Numbered from the stretch's first letter, positions 7,203 to 14,921 are shown. The stretch is DNA of 18,897 bases from CAYVWB01 sp964455395 (GCA_964455395.1 CAYVWB010000077.1:1-18897); one strand, 5' to 3'. The notes: generated by a model from the sequence alone, not told the origin. Translations and numbers: made by a program.

Positions 7203-7521
7203 ACGAGACAGCGACGCGGCCTCGCAGTCCCGCAGGGCCGCGCATGGGCGGAACAGCCTGCTATCCTGCCAGACCGCGTGCGGCGTGCGTGCAGCGACGC
7301 AAGGCGCGGTGCTGCTGTCAACGACCGCCCCCCTGTGCGTGGACGAGGGGCAGACAAGTTGGCGCGCGCAATATCGTCCGTGACCGCCCCCCCCCGTGCG
7401 CGTGGACGAATTGAAGCCCCTTGACCCCGCGGCGGTTTCGGGGCAGGGGACGGACTTTCGCCGTTGTACGCGGCTTCCGGGGAAGTCGGCGTGGTCTCGA
7501 TTGCACAAGGAGCGAATGATC
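7203..7521. other. Gap between hydrolase terminator and membrane-protein gene, with C-rich direct repeats
   Basis: No convincing gene lies here; the open frames on both strands are Arg-rich shadows. The stretch holds two related C-rich segments, 7323-7346 and 7382-7409, sharing GACCGC, a C-run, GTGCG and GTGGACGA. The second has nine consecutive C bases (7387-7395), the first has six. No clear promoter is visible. The ribosome-binding site AAGGAG of the next gene lies at 7507-7512. Confidence 0.5.
7323..7409. repeat. Imperfect direct repeat pair with variable C-tract
   Basis: Copies at 7323-7346 (24 bases) and 7382-7409 (28 bases), offset by 59 bases, differ by C-run length (6 versus 9), a T and one inserted CG. 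Homopolymeric C9 is prone to slippage and lies upstream of the membrane-protein gene, so it could tune expression, or it could be a sequencing-fragile spot. Confidence 0.7.
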
Positions 7522-8292
7522 ATGGTGGATGTGCTTGGGTTTGTCCTGGTGGCGCTGAGCGCGGGGCTTGTCGCGTTCGACATGCTGGAAGACGCGCGGC
7601 TGCGCGCCGTGCGCGGGAGTCTGGGGCGGCTGGCGCGCAAACTGGTGGATCCGCGCCGGGTCTACGCGACGGTCATTGCGGACATGTCGCAGGAAGCGCG
7701 GGCCAAGCGCAAGGAGCGGGCGCAGCGGGCCGTGGAGGAGGCCGCCTCCCCCCTGGACGTGGACCCCGTCCCCGCAGACGACGCGCCCTTGCAGGCGAGC
7801 GACTACCTCATCCTGCTGAACCCTTACGGCGGCAGCGCGCGGACGCTGGCCATCGTCACGGTGTTGGGCGCAGCGGCGGTGCTGGCCATCTCGCTGGTCT
7901 TCGCCTGGGCGGGTCAGCAGCCGGATTTGGCGGGATACCGCATCACGGGGTTCTACGCATCGCTCATCGTCTCCGTGGCGGCGCTGGTGTTGGGGGTGCT
8001 GCTCTTCGTCACGCGGGGTAGCCGGAAACTGGCTGCGGTGTTGCGCATCTGCTTCATCGTCTCCCTGGCGCTGAACCCGCTGGCGCTCATCGGCGGCGGG
8101 GCCATCCTGTTGACGCTTTTCGCAATTTTCGGCGCGGCTCCCATGGCTGCGGGCGGCGTGCTTCTGCTTCCGTGGGGCATGGCTGCGGGGACAGGCGCGC
8201 TGCGCGCCACGGCGGGCGCCCTCGGTCCGCGGAAGGCGGCCCTTGTCGGCCTCGGCCTCGGCTTGGCGCTGTGGGCTCTGGCCCTCGTCTGA
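7522..8292 (+). CDS. Unrecognised multi-pass inner-membrane protein
   Basis: I do not recognise a family. The 256-residue product has an N-terminal helix (about 2-20), a soluble basic and charged section (about 21-105, with heptad-like Ala/Arg/Glu around 55-75 and an acidic Pro-rich part at 76-92), and then several hydrophobic helices (about 108-130, 143-164, 171-203 possibly as two, 205-226 and 238-256) rich in Ala, Gly and Leu. The charged domain is probably cytoplasmic. The start at ATG 7522 was chosen because AAGGAG (7507-7512) is 9 bases upstream; ATG 7516 would leave only 3 bases and longer starts lack a ribosome-binding site. It stands alone on its strand and converges on the PLP-enzyme gene. 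No transport or enzymatic motif is visible. Confidence 0.72.
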   Translation: MVDVLGFVLVALSAGLVAFDMLEDARLRAVRGSLGRLARKLVDPRRVYATVIADMSQEARAKRKERAQRAVEEAASPLDVDPVPADDAPLQASDYLILLNPYGGSARTLAIVTVLGAAAVLAISLVFAWAGQQPDLAGYRITGFYASLIVSVAALVLGVLLFVTRGSRKLAAVLRICFIVSLALNPLALIGGGAILLTLFAIFGAAPMAAGGVLLLPWGMAAGTGALRATAGALGPRKAALVGLGLGLALWALALV

Positions 8293-8311
8293 CCGCGACT
8301 TCAAGGGAGTG

Positions 8312-8482
8312 GACTGACGCCCGGCCGCGGCGTGGCTGTCGCCCTGTCAGGACATGTCGTCGAGGGCCGCGAAGAGCGCGTCTTCTCTCCTCATGAATGG
8401 ACACGGCTCATGACTGACGCCCGGCCGCGGCGTGGCTGTCGCCCTGTCAGGACATGTCGTCGAGGGCCGCGAAGAGCGCGTC
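8312..8482. repeat. Exact 71-bp direct repeat duplicating the 3' end of the PLP-enzyme gene
   Basis: 8312-8382 and 8412-8482 are identical over all 71 bases, exactly 100 bases apart with a 29-base spacer (8383-8411). The second copy contains the real 3' end of the class V enzyme gene (codons for the last residues ALFAALDDMS and the stop) plus 35 bases beyond it. The first copy is therefore a detached tail of the same gene in the intergenic space. The spacer is flanked by two TCATGA palindromes. A tandem duplication or a rearrangement scar is the simplest explanation. Confidence 0.95.
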
Positions 8483-9574
8483 CACGTCTGCGACCGTGTT
8501 GCCCATGTGCGGCGAGAGGCGGAGGCGGCCGTCACGGAGGGAGGCGACCACTCCGCGTTTGGCGAGACCTTCCACCACCGAGGCCGCCTGGGGGTGCGCC
8601 ACGGAGACGATCCCCGAACGCTCTTCCACGCTCCAGGGAGAGACGACCCGGAGGCCGCGCTCGCGGCACCCGGCGGCGATGGCGTCCGTCAAGGCGAGGA
8701 TGTGTTCCCGGATGCGCCACACCCCGGCTTCCTCCAGCAACCCGAGCGACGCCTCGAAACCATGGAGGGAGGCGATGTCCTGCGTGCCGGGCTCGTAGCG
8801 GGAGGCGTCCTCCTTCAGCGTGAAGTCCAGGGTGATGGACTCGCCATTCACCACGCTGTTCCACCCCACGGTCGCCGGGTGCAGCGTCTCCAGCCGGTGG
8901 GCTGCGACGTAGAGCACCCCGAACCCGATGGGCCCCAACAGCCACTTGTGTCCACCCGCCGCCAGAAAGTCGATGTGCGCAGCGCGGACGTCCAGCGGCG
9001 CGGCGCCGAGGGTTTGGATGGCGTCCACGCAGAAAAGCGCGCCGTGGTCTCGACAGAGCGCGCCCAGCGCCGGCAGATCGCACGCCGCTCCGGTGGCGAA
9101 ATCCACGGACGCGACCATCACCAGCCGCACGTTCGGCGTCGTCTCCAGCAGCCGCGCCAAGTCCTCGGGGAGGAGTCGTCCTTCGCGCCGCTGGAGGGGG
9201 ACGACGGCCACGCCGTGGCGCTCCAGGTTCCGCCAGGCGAAATGCACCGTGGGGAAATCCGGCGCGGAGACGATGACCGCGTCGTCTTCGCGCCACGCCA
9301 TGCCATTGGCCACTGTCGCAAGCCCCAGGGAGGTGTTGCCCGTGAAGGCGATTTCGGAAGTCTGCGCGCCGAGCAGGGCGGCGGTGCGGGTCCGGGCGGC
9401 GTCGCGGGTGGCGAGCCAGTCTGCGATGTGCACGCCGCCGTGGGTCATGCGGTCGTGGAGATACCGCGTGGTGGCCTCCACGCTGCGCCGGGGCAGGGGA
9501 GCGATGGCGGCGTGGTTCAGGTAGACGGCGTGCTGGAAGACAGGGAATTCGTCGCGGAAGTGGGCGAGGGGCAT
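8447..9574 (-). CDS. Class V aminotransferase-fold PLP-dependent enzyme
   Basis: A fold-type I PLP enzyme of the class V group (isopenicillin-N-epimerase/cysteine-desulfurase-like), 375 residues, probably cytosolic. The cofactor site is complete: TGNTS (78-82) for the phosphate, Asp184 in CVDAIQ for the pyridine nitrogen, Gln187, and Lys210 in AAGGHKW for the Schiff base. Arg352 in RLSPHMGNT is the expected substrate-carboxylate contact. The mobile active-site cysteine loop of NifS/SufS/IscS is not seen, so a true cysteine desulfurase is unlikely; an aminotransferase, lyase or epimerase activity is possible and the substrate is unknown. Start at ATG 9574 is chosen because GGAG (9584-9581) lies 6 bases upstream; ATG 9586 (four codons longer) is the alternative. 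The ORF remains open up to 9814, but that extension does not resemble the family. The 3' end is duplicated downstream at 8312-8382. Confidence 0.88.
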   Translation of the reverse strand: MPLAHFRDEFPVFQHAVYLNHAAIAPLPRRSVEATTRYLHDRMTHGGVHIADWLATRDAARTRTAALLGAQTSEIAFTGNTSLGLATVANGMAWREDDAVIVSAPDFPTVHFAWRNLERHGVAVVPLQRREGRLLPEDLARLLETTPNVRLVMVASVDFATGAACDLPALGALCRDHGALFCVDAIQTLGAAPLDVRAAHIDFLAAGGHKWLLGPIGFGVLYVAAHRLETLHPATVGWNSVVNGESITLDFTLKEDASRYEPGTQDIASLHGFEASLGLLEEAGVWRIREHILALTDAIAAGCRERGLRVVSPWSVEERSGIVSVAHPQAASVVEGLAKRGVVASLRDGRLRLSPHMGNTVADVDALFAALDDMS

Positions 9575-9699
9575 GGCGTACTCCATGGTGTGGACGGTCT
9601 TTGCCGAGTGTGCCCCAGTTGAGCGGGAAAGGGCAAGCGCGGAGGCTGTGGCGAAGGCGTCGCCCGGAGGCCGCGTCGGCGTGGTGGGTGCAGCCTTGC

Positions 9700-9890
9700 G
9701 CTGATTCAGTATAGTCGGAATGTATAATATCGAATATTTGGAAGGGTGGAGTTTGAAGTATGTTTCTGTTGACAGGTTCAGCCGAATCATGGTTGAGTGG
9801 TATCTACTATACATATCGTTCCTGTCGATGAAGACCGTGCTGCTCGTTGCGCACTTCTCCGCAGGGACGCATACAAGGGGGGGGACGCCA
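9700..9890. promoter_or_regulatory. AT-rich divergent promoter region between PLP-enzyme and patatin genes
   Basis: The stretch from about 9700 to 9835 is markedly AT-richer than the surrounding DNA. It contains a perfect TATAAT (9723-9728) and a perfect TTGACA (9769-9774), but neither has a good partner at 16-18 bases on the + strand, so I cannot assign a single promoter. It lies directly upstream of the patatin gene. The open frame across it encodes an atypical leader and is probably untranslated. The G-run at 9877-9884 serves as the ribosome-binding site region. Confidence 0.4.
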
Positions 9891-11687
9891 ATGGCTCAGG
9901 CTCCTGAAGAGCGACTCCAGGCAGGCGACCAGTCGGACACGCGCGGCTTCTGCGACCTCGTCATGAAGGGCGGCATCACCAGCGGCGTCATCTATCCCAA
10001 GGCGATTCTTGCGCTTTCCAGGAAATATCGGCTGAAGAACATTGGCGGGACCTCCGCTGGGGCCATCGCTGCAGGGCTCGCCGCCGCAGCGGAACATGGG
10101 GGCGCTGCGGGCTACGAGAAGCTCGGCAAGATCCCCGACCACATCGCCACGACGTTGTTGGAGAAATTCCAGCCGGAACCCAAGCTGGCGCCGCTCTTCA
10201 ACCTCCTGCTGGCGAGTTTGAAGGGAGGGTGCTTCTGCGGCAGAGCGAAGCGCTTCCTGCTGGCGGTGTTCGGCGGGTATTGGCGGCGCCTCGCCGTTTG
10301 GGCGGGGGGCCCCCTTGTGGCCGCCATCGTGTTCGGAGCCTTCTGCCTGATCGGCTGGATGGCGTTCGCCCTCGTGCTGACGGTGCTCGGCTGCCTTGTC
10401 GGCTTGGGCCTCGGGCTCTGGCGGGATATTTCCAAGACCCTGCCGGCGCACAACTTCGGTGTGTGTTCGGGACGCACCGTCCCCGGCGCGGAGGGCCCTG
10501 CGCTCACGGATTGGCTGGATGTGACGCTGAACGACATCGCCGGCATTCCCGGAAAGACTTCGTGCCAGCCCCTGACCTTCGGCCGCCTGCGCAACCGGGG
10601 GAAGGAACACGCCATCGAGCTCGCCGTGATGACCACGGACCTCTCCAGTCGACGTCCTTACCGGCTGCCTTTCCAGGACAAAGCGGGGGGCTCGTACGAA
10701 ACGCGCCACGCCTTCAAGGAAAGCGAGTTCCGCGCGCTCTTCCCGGACTACATCGTCGATTATCTGATAACGCATGGCGAACGGCTCAGCCCTAGCGAGG
10801 ATCTGTATTACCTGCCGGACGCCGAGCACTTCCCCGTCCTCGTGGCCGTGCGCATGAGCCTCAGCTTCCCCGGACTGCTGCAAGCCGTGCCGCTCTATCG
10901 CAAGGACCTCACGCGTGAAGACCCCGCCGAGCAAGAAACGTTGCGCCGGTGCTTGTTCTCCGACGGTGGGCTCTCCAGCAATTTCCCCATCCACTTCTTC
11001 GACAGCCTCCTGCCCAGCCACCCCACTTTCGCCATCAACCTGGAAGCGTACGACAAAACCCGCTGGCCGGCGGACAGCACGGAGCGCACCCGCCTGGAGA
11101 AGCAGTCCTGCGGGGGCAACCGTCTGCCAATCTACGAGATCAATGGCTTTCCGCACTTCCTGATGACCTTGCTGGACGCCGCCAAGGACTGGCAGGACAA
11201 CCTCCAGCGCATGTTGCCCGGCTACCGGGAACGCGTCGTGCACGTGGCCCTCACCTCCGATGAGGGGGGCATGAATCTCACCATGGATGATGAGACGATC
11301 AAGAAGCTCAGCAGCTACGGCGAGAATGCCGCCGAGCGTCTGCTGGAATCCTTCGACTTCGACGAGCACCGCCGGCTGCGTTTCATCGTCGCCATGGGAG
11401 AGCTGGAAGAACTCGTGGAGACGGTGCGCACGAGCTACACCAAATGCGGCGACGGCAAGCAAGGAATCGACATCCAGTGTGATGAGGGGATTGAAGGCTT
11501 GGAAGAGTTCATCAAGAAACGCGGCGACTCCAAGACGTGTCCTCAAGGCGAGGAATGCATCGAGCGCATGCTGGAGCGCGCCAAGGATATCGTGGCGCTG
11601 GGCGAGAAATGGAGCAACACGAAGCCGGTGCGCGACTGCAACATCCCCGAGCCCAAGTGCGACATGACCCTCACACCCAAGAAGTGA
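9891..11687 (+). CDS. Patatin-like phospholipase with a two-helix membrane insert
   Basis: A patatin-family serine lipid hydrolase of 598 residues, about twice the size of minimal bacterial patatins. The oxyanion-type loop KGGITSGVIYP (26-36), the nucleophile elbow GGTSAGA (Ser55) and the catalytic dyad Asp in FSDGG (Asp358) are all intact, so it should be an active acyl hydrolase. Between elbow and dyad Asp lies an insert with one long hydrophobic section (about 134-177), best read as two closely spaced membrane helices, which would anchor the enzyme at the inner membrane. A conserved-looking MSLSFPGLLQAV precedes the Asp. The C-terminal ~130 residues are charged and include a Cys cluster (Cys519, 530, 550, 556, 583, 590). 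ATG 9891 follows a G-run at 9877-9884 and begins just before the conserved domain; an upstream start at 9720 adds 57 residues without family likeness. Role unknown: membrane lipid turnover or a membrane-attacking effector are options. No partner nucleotidyl cyclase or toxin gene is adjacent. Confidence 0.88.
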   Translation: MAQAPEERLQAGDQSDTRGFCDLVMKGGITSGVIYPKAILALSRKYRLKNIGGTSAGAIAAGLAAAAEHGGAAGYEKLGKIPDHIATTLLEKFQPEPKLAPLFNLLLASLKGGCFCGRAKRFLLAVFGGYWRRLAVWAGGPLVAAIVFGAFCLIGWMAFALVLTVLGCLVGLGLGLWRDISKTLPAHNFGVCSGRTVPGAEGPALTDWLDVTLNDIAGIPGKTSCQPLTFGRLRNRGKEHAIELAVMTTDLSSRRPYRLPFQDKAGGSYETRHAFKESEFRALFPDYIVDYLITHGERLSPSEDLYYLPDAEHFPVLVAVRMSLSFPGLLQAVPLYRKDLTREDPAEQETLRRCLFSDGGLSSNFPIHFFDSLLPSHPTFAINLEAYDKTRWPADSTERTRLEKQSCGGNRLPIYEINGFPHFLMTLLDAAKDWQDNLQRMLPGYRERVVHVALTSDEGGMNLTMDDETIKKLSSYGENAAERLLESFDFDEHRRLRFIVAMGELEELVETVRTSYTKCGDGKQGIDIQCDEGIEGLEEFIKKRGDSKTCPQGEECIERMLERAKDIVALGEKWSNTKPVRDCNIPEPKCDMTLTPKK

Positions 11688-11708
11688 CGCGACCCGCGCG
11701 GAAAGCTT

Positions 11709-11745
11709 AGGCCCCTGGCGTTGTTCGTGGGCGAGCCGGGGGCCT
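11709..11745. terminator. Strong hairpin between convergent patatin and diguanylate-cyclase genes
   Basis: AGGCCCC (11709-11715) pairs perfectly with GGGGCCT (11739-11745), extended inward by a G-U pair and GGC/GCC, leaving a 15-base loop. It begins 22 bases after the patatin stop and lies in a 164-bp gap between converging genes. No T-run follows on the + strand; on the - strand the stem is followed by AAGCTTTCC. A bidirectional terminator is the best guess. Confidence 0.45.
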
Positions 11746-11851
11746 CAGATGGCGTGGAGCCTTGCGCCGTGAGAGGCGGTCGGCTGGAGAGGGGGCGCCC
11801 CTCACCCTCAGCCGTCACCCATCGCCCACACACGCGCAGGATATTCGGCAT

Positions 11852-13300
11852 TCACCCGAGGGCGGTGGTGTTGCGGCCCTGGGCCTTGGCGGCGTAGAGG
11901 GCGTCGTCCGCCCTGGTGAGCAGCTGGGAAAGGGTCTCGTCTTCACGCAACGCCGCCACACCGAAACTCGCGGTGACAGCGCCGGACATTTCGGGATGGG
12001 GCAGCGCTTCCAGGCGGCGCCGCATGGACTCGGCGAGTTCGTGGGCCTCCTCTACGAGCCATCCCGGACAGATGAGCAGGAATTCCTCGCCGCCCCAACG
12101 CCCGAAGTGACAGTCGGGCGGCTTCTCGTCAAACAAGAGGCGGGCCATGCGCTTGAGCACGATGTCGCCGACGAGATGCCCGAAGGTGTCGTTCACCTGT
12201 TTGAAGTGATCCAGGTCGATGAGAACCACGGCCAGCGGTTCGCCGGAAGCGACCGCCGCCGTGTGCGCCGCCGTATAGAGCTGGTCCAGCAGATAGCGGT
12301 TGGTCACGCCCAGCTGCTGGTCCTCTGTGGCCAACCGGTGCAGCTTCTCGTTGGCCGCCCGTAGCGACTCCTCCAGCTCCACGCGTCGGGTTATCTCCCT
12401 CGCCACGCCGACCACGCCCTCGAAGACGCCTTCGCGGAAGTGGCAGCTCAGCACCACCTCCAGCACCGTCCGCGCGCCGTGTTCATCGCGCGCCTCCACG
12501 TCGCACTCGATGGAAAAATCCGCACGCACGCCGGAATCCAGCAGCAGCTGCATGTGCCGCTTGACCTGCAGCAACGTCTCCCTGTTTTCGACGCGATGGA
12601 GCAGCCGCCGCCAGATTGTCCACTGCGGGAGCATGCGCAAACCCGGGAAATGGAAGTCCAAGGACGGGCTGAGGTAGCGGAAGCGGAACCGTTCGTCCAG
12701 ACTGAAAACAACATCGCGGACGTTTTCCGAGATGAGCTGGTAGCGTTCGTGCTCTTCGAGAAGTTGGCGTTCGTATTGCTTGAGGGCGGAGATGTCCACG
12801 ATGGCGCAGAGGGCCAGCGCAAGGTCCTCGTCCTGTTCCTGCGCGGGCGGATGGATGCGCGCTGCGCTGTCCTGCTCCTCGATGATGACGTTGATGCGGA
12901 AGTCGATGTAGCGAGGCGTCCCGTCGCTCTTGAGCTGCAGCACACAGCCGGCCTCGCTCGAATCGTGGTCGTGGTGTCGCAGGCAGTGGAAGAACGCGGC
13001 GTGGTCCACGGGTTCCAGATGGACGATGAAGGGACGACCCTCCAGATGCTCCGGCGCGAGTCCGAGAATGGCGGCGAGGGTGGCGTTCGTCTTGATGATG
13101 ACGCCGTTGGCGTCCACCGTCATCAAGCCGATTGGCGCCGTGTTGAAGAGGGTGTAGAGCTCCTGCGCCATGTTTTCGTAACGCTGCATGCTGGTGCGCA
13201 GCGCTTCGTTTTCCAGCGTGAGCTCGTCGTTGCGGAGCGCCTCCGCAGGCAGTGGGCAGGCCGGCTTCACGCCAGGAGCAGGCCGCCGCTGCACGGTCAT
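11852..13300 (-). CDS. PAS-PAS-GGDEF diguanylate cyclase
   Basis: A signalling enzyme that makes cyclic di-GMP from two GTP. The 482 residues comprise a short coiled start (about 20-48), a first PAS domain (about 49-173, with LFNTAPIGLMTVDANGVI and the LKSDGTPRYIDFRI edge), a second PAS-like domain (about 183-308, ending GVVGVAREITRRVELEE) and a GGDEF domain (about 320-482). The catalytic motif is GGEEF (403-407), the metal Asp is in LIDLDHFKQVND (Asp362), and SFGVA and RADDALYAAK close the domain, so cyclase activity is expected. The RxxD inhibitory site normally ending 6 residues before GGEEF is absent (Pro and Cys occupy those positions). No membrane helices or signal peptide are present, so it is cytoplasmic and the PAS domains probably sense an internal ligand or redox state. 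GGAGG lies 6 bases before ATG 13300. The gene is divergent from the PilZ receptor gene. Confidence 0.93.
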   Translation of the reverse strand: MTVQRRPAPGVKPACPLPAEALRNDELTLENEALRTSMQRYENMAQELYTLFNTAPIGLMTVDANGVIIKTNATLAAILGLAPEHLEGRPFIVHLEPVDHAAFFHCLRHHDHDSSEAGCVLQLKSDGTPRYIDFRINVIIEEQDSAARIHPPAQEQDEDLALALCAIVDISALKQYERQLLEEHERYQLISENVRDVVFSLDERFRFRYLSPSLDFHFPGLRMLPQWTIWRRLLHRVENRETLLQVKRHMQLLLDSGVRADFSIECDVEARDEHGARTVLEVVLSCHFREGVFEGVVGVAREITRRVELEESLRAANEKLHRLATEDQQLGVTNRYLLDQLYTAAHTAAVASGEPLAVVLIDLDHFKQVNDTFGHLVGDIVLKRMARLLFDEKPPDCHFGRWGGEEFLLICPGWLVEEAHELAESMRRRLEALPHPEMSGAVTASFGVAALREDETLSQLLTRADDALYAAKAQGRNTTALG

Positions 13301-13693
13301 GGGTGGCCTCCGGGTCGAAACGCCGGTGGATTCGCCAGTGGGTCCGCTGTTCGATCAACCCGTCGGCCCGGAGGTCGAGACGTCGTTGCTGGGCAGACCG
13401 TGTGTGTTCCCCGCGGAACCCGCCCCTTGTCGACGGAGGCTGCGCAAGCCGCGCCAGCGCCCCCCTGCGAGAGACCAGTCATGAACCGGGCGTCTCGCGT
13501 CAAGCCGAGACGTCCACTCAAGTCGTCAATGTGCATATTGCCCCCCCAGAGACAATCAGTGTTCCTGGAAAGGATACGCATCTATTGTGACGGATTGGCG
13601 GCAATACCGAGAGTGCTATTATCGCGAGTGATTAGGAACGTGGCGCGCGATCGCCCTCATAAAACGCGACTGGTTTGGGCGGCCTTGAGTGGG

Positions 13694-13715
13694 GCAAATT
13701 TTTGTGAGTATTTGC
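13694..13715. promoter_or_regulatory. Inverted repeat GCAAAT-N10-ATTTGC, possible operator
   Basis: A perfect 6-base inverted repeat with a 10-base spacer, about 22 bases overall, in the AT-rich part of the gap upstream of the PilZ gene. Half-sites two helical turns apart suit a dimeric regulator. No regulator gene is in the window to pair with it. Confidence 0.3.
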
Positions 13716-13803
13716 AATATGTTGTGGTGTTTTTTGCGTCGACGATGGCGCCGCCGTACAGCGGAATACAAACTCCTGGTTCGTCTCGATATTGGTCATG
13801 CTC

Positions 13804-13832
13804 TTGCCAAGGGCGTCGTCAAATCGTAATAC
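13804..13832 (+). promoter_or_regulatory. Possible sigma-70-like promoter of the PilZ gene
   Basis: TTGCCA (13804-13809, five of six to consensus) is 17 bases before TAATAC (13827-13832, three of six), ending 66 bases upstream of the PilZ start codon. The call rests on spacing and the good -35 match. Confidence 0.3.
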
Positions 13833-13898
13833 TCGCCGGAGCGCAGACCGTTCGGCGGGCTGACGCATGGGATTTGCGATATTGTAAGGGGGAGGGGA

Positions 13899-14921
13899 AT
13901 GGTGAAAGTTCTCGGGGTGTTTCAGGAGGAAGCCAGGGGGGAGATCGGCGACGGCGCCACGCAGCGCGCCACCACCAGCAGCCTGCGATGGTTCGCCTTG
14001 CAACGCGACAACGCGCATGCGGTGCTGAACGCGCTTGATGTGAACGGATTCCCCAGCGCTATCTGCAAGCAGGTGACGCTTGGGGAGCTGCTTACAGGCT
14101 ACATGCCTGATCTGGAGCACTACACCCGAGTCCTTGTGCCTGTCATGCGCGTGATGCATGAAAAACTGCGCAAGCACCAGGACGGCGTGATCTCTTTGGA
14201 GCAGGAAGAGCAGGCTATCTGGAACGCCCTTACGCAGAATGGTGACAGCGCATCACACACCTTTGAGGGGCGGACGGAATATGTCGCTCAGCTTTTGGTG
14301 GATGCTTTGGACATCACAACACTGTTCAAGCATTATAAACAGCACGTCAATACGGAAAGCATCAAGGCTCGCAAGGAAGGACATCATGACAATGCGCTGC
14401 AAATGAATTCGTCGCTGCTGTCAACAACGCCTCATGACTCTCATATTTTTTTCAACATGGCGCGGATTCACTTCGACAAGAAAGATTATCCAAGTTGTCG
14501 AAACTATTTGAAACGCGCACTGGAGAACCAGCCCGAGTTCAAGGAAGCGCGGCAGTTTCTGCAATATCTGGAAAAGAAGTCTTTTGTGGAGTCGGATGAA
14601 CCACGCGTGCAGTTGCGTTACAGACTGCATACGCCGCAGCCGTGTCTCGTTACGTATGAAGCGAAGGGTCGACAAGCCGTGGTGCTGGATATTTCGACGG
14701 GGGGGCTCAGGCTGCGTTTCCAGACAGTGGAGCAAGCGCCACGGGTCGGCGCCCAGGTGACGGTGCGCTCCACGACGGCGCTCCTGGCGAAGCTCCTTCC
14801 CGACTGCGCGGCCACGATCGTCTGGGGGAAGGAGGACCTTCGCGGTCTGCGTTTCGGGACCCCGCTGGAAAGGGACTCCAGGAGCTTCATGCGTCTGGCC
14901 GCCTACGCCGCCATCGTTTGA
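13899..14921 (+). CDS. TPR-PilZ domain protein, putative c-di-GMP receptor
   Basis: A 340-residue cytoplasmic protein without signal peptide or membrane helices. The N-terminal ~150 residues are of unknown fold; the opening (VKVLGVFQEEARG...TQRATTSS) resembles, from memory, TPR proteins of Desulfovibrio species. A tetratricopeptide-like segment lies at about 180-222 (FFNMARIHFDKKDY...YLKRALENQPEFKEA). The C-terminal PilZ domain (about 234-335) has both binding motifs: RxxxR as Arg236-Arg240 and D-x-S-x-G-G as DISTGG (264-269), so c-di-GMP binding is likely. The TPR part probably contacts a partner protein. GGAG at 13891-13894 with extra G bases supports ATG 13899. It is divergent from a diguanylate cyclase, which suggests a signal-and-receptor pair. 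Base composition of the N-terminal two thirds is AT-richer than its neighbours. The output process (motility, secretion, biofilm) is not shown. Confidence 0.87.
   Translation: MVKVLGVFQEEARGEIGDGATQRATTSSLRWFALQRDNAHAVLNALDVNGFPSAICKQVTLGELLTGYMPDLEHYTRVLVPVMRVMHEKLRKHQDGVISLEQEEQAIWNALTQNGDSASHTFEGRTEYVAQLLVDALDITTLFKHYKQHVNTESIKARKEGHHDNALQMNSSLLSTTPHDSHIFFNMARIHFDKKDYPSCRNYLKRALENQPEFKEARQFLQYLEKKSFVESDEPRVQLRYRLHTPQPCLVTYEAKGRQAVVLDISTGGLRLRFQTVEQAPRVGAQVTVRSTTALLAKLLPDCAATIVWGKEDLRGLRFGTPLERDSRSFMRLAAYAAIV

Larger units (their letters stand above)
13312..13898. other. Long divergent gap between the cyclase and PilZ genes
   Basis: No convincing gene lies in these ~590 bases. The first half (to about 13550) is GC-rich like the rest of the window. 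The second half (about 13560-13898) is clearly AT-richer, with runs such as TTTTT (13699-13703) and TTTTTT (about 13730-13735) and an inverted repeat at 13694-13715. Short open frames on both strands encode low-likelihood peptides without good ribosome-binding sites. The stretch probably holds the control region for one or both c-di-GMP genes. Confidence 0.5.

Noticed and set aside
7323..7409. CRISPR array
   Set aside because: Only two imperfect copies, no regular spacer series and no cas genes.
8312..8482. Insertion-sequence or integrase attachment site
   Set aside because: No transposase or integrase, no terminal inverted repeats and no tRNA nearby; the repeat contains the host gene's own 3' end.
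8447..9574. Cysteine desulfurase (NifS/SufS)
   Set aside because: The mobile catalytic cysteine loop is missing and no Fe-S assembly genes are adjacent; only the general class V fold is supported.
9807..11546. 579-codon frame antisense to the patatin gene
   Set aside because: Its composition is typical of a high-GC shadow, and the + strand has intact patatin catalytic motifs.
13632..14177. 181-codon - strand frame across the PilZ promoter and start
   Set aside because: It overlaps the strongly supported PilZ gene and shows no domain, and I saw no convincing ribosome-binding site.
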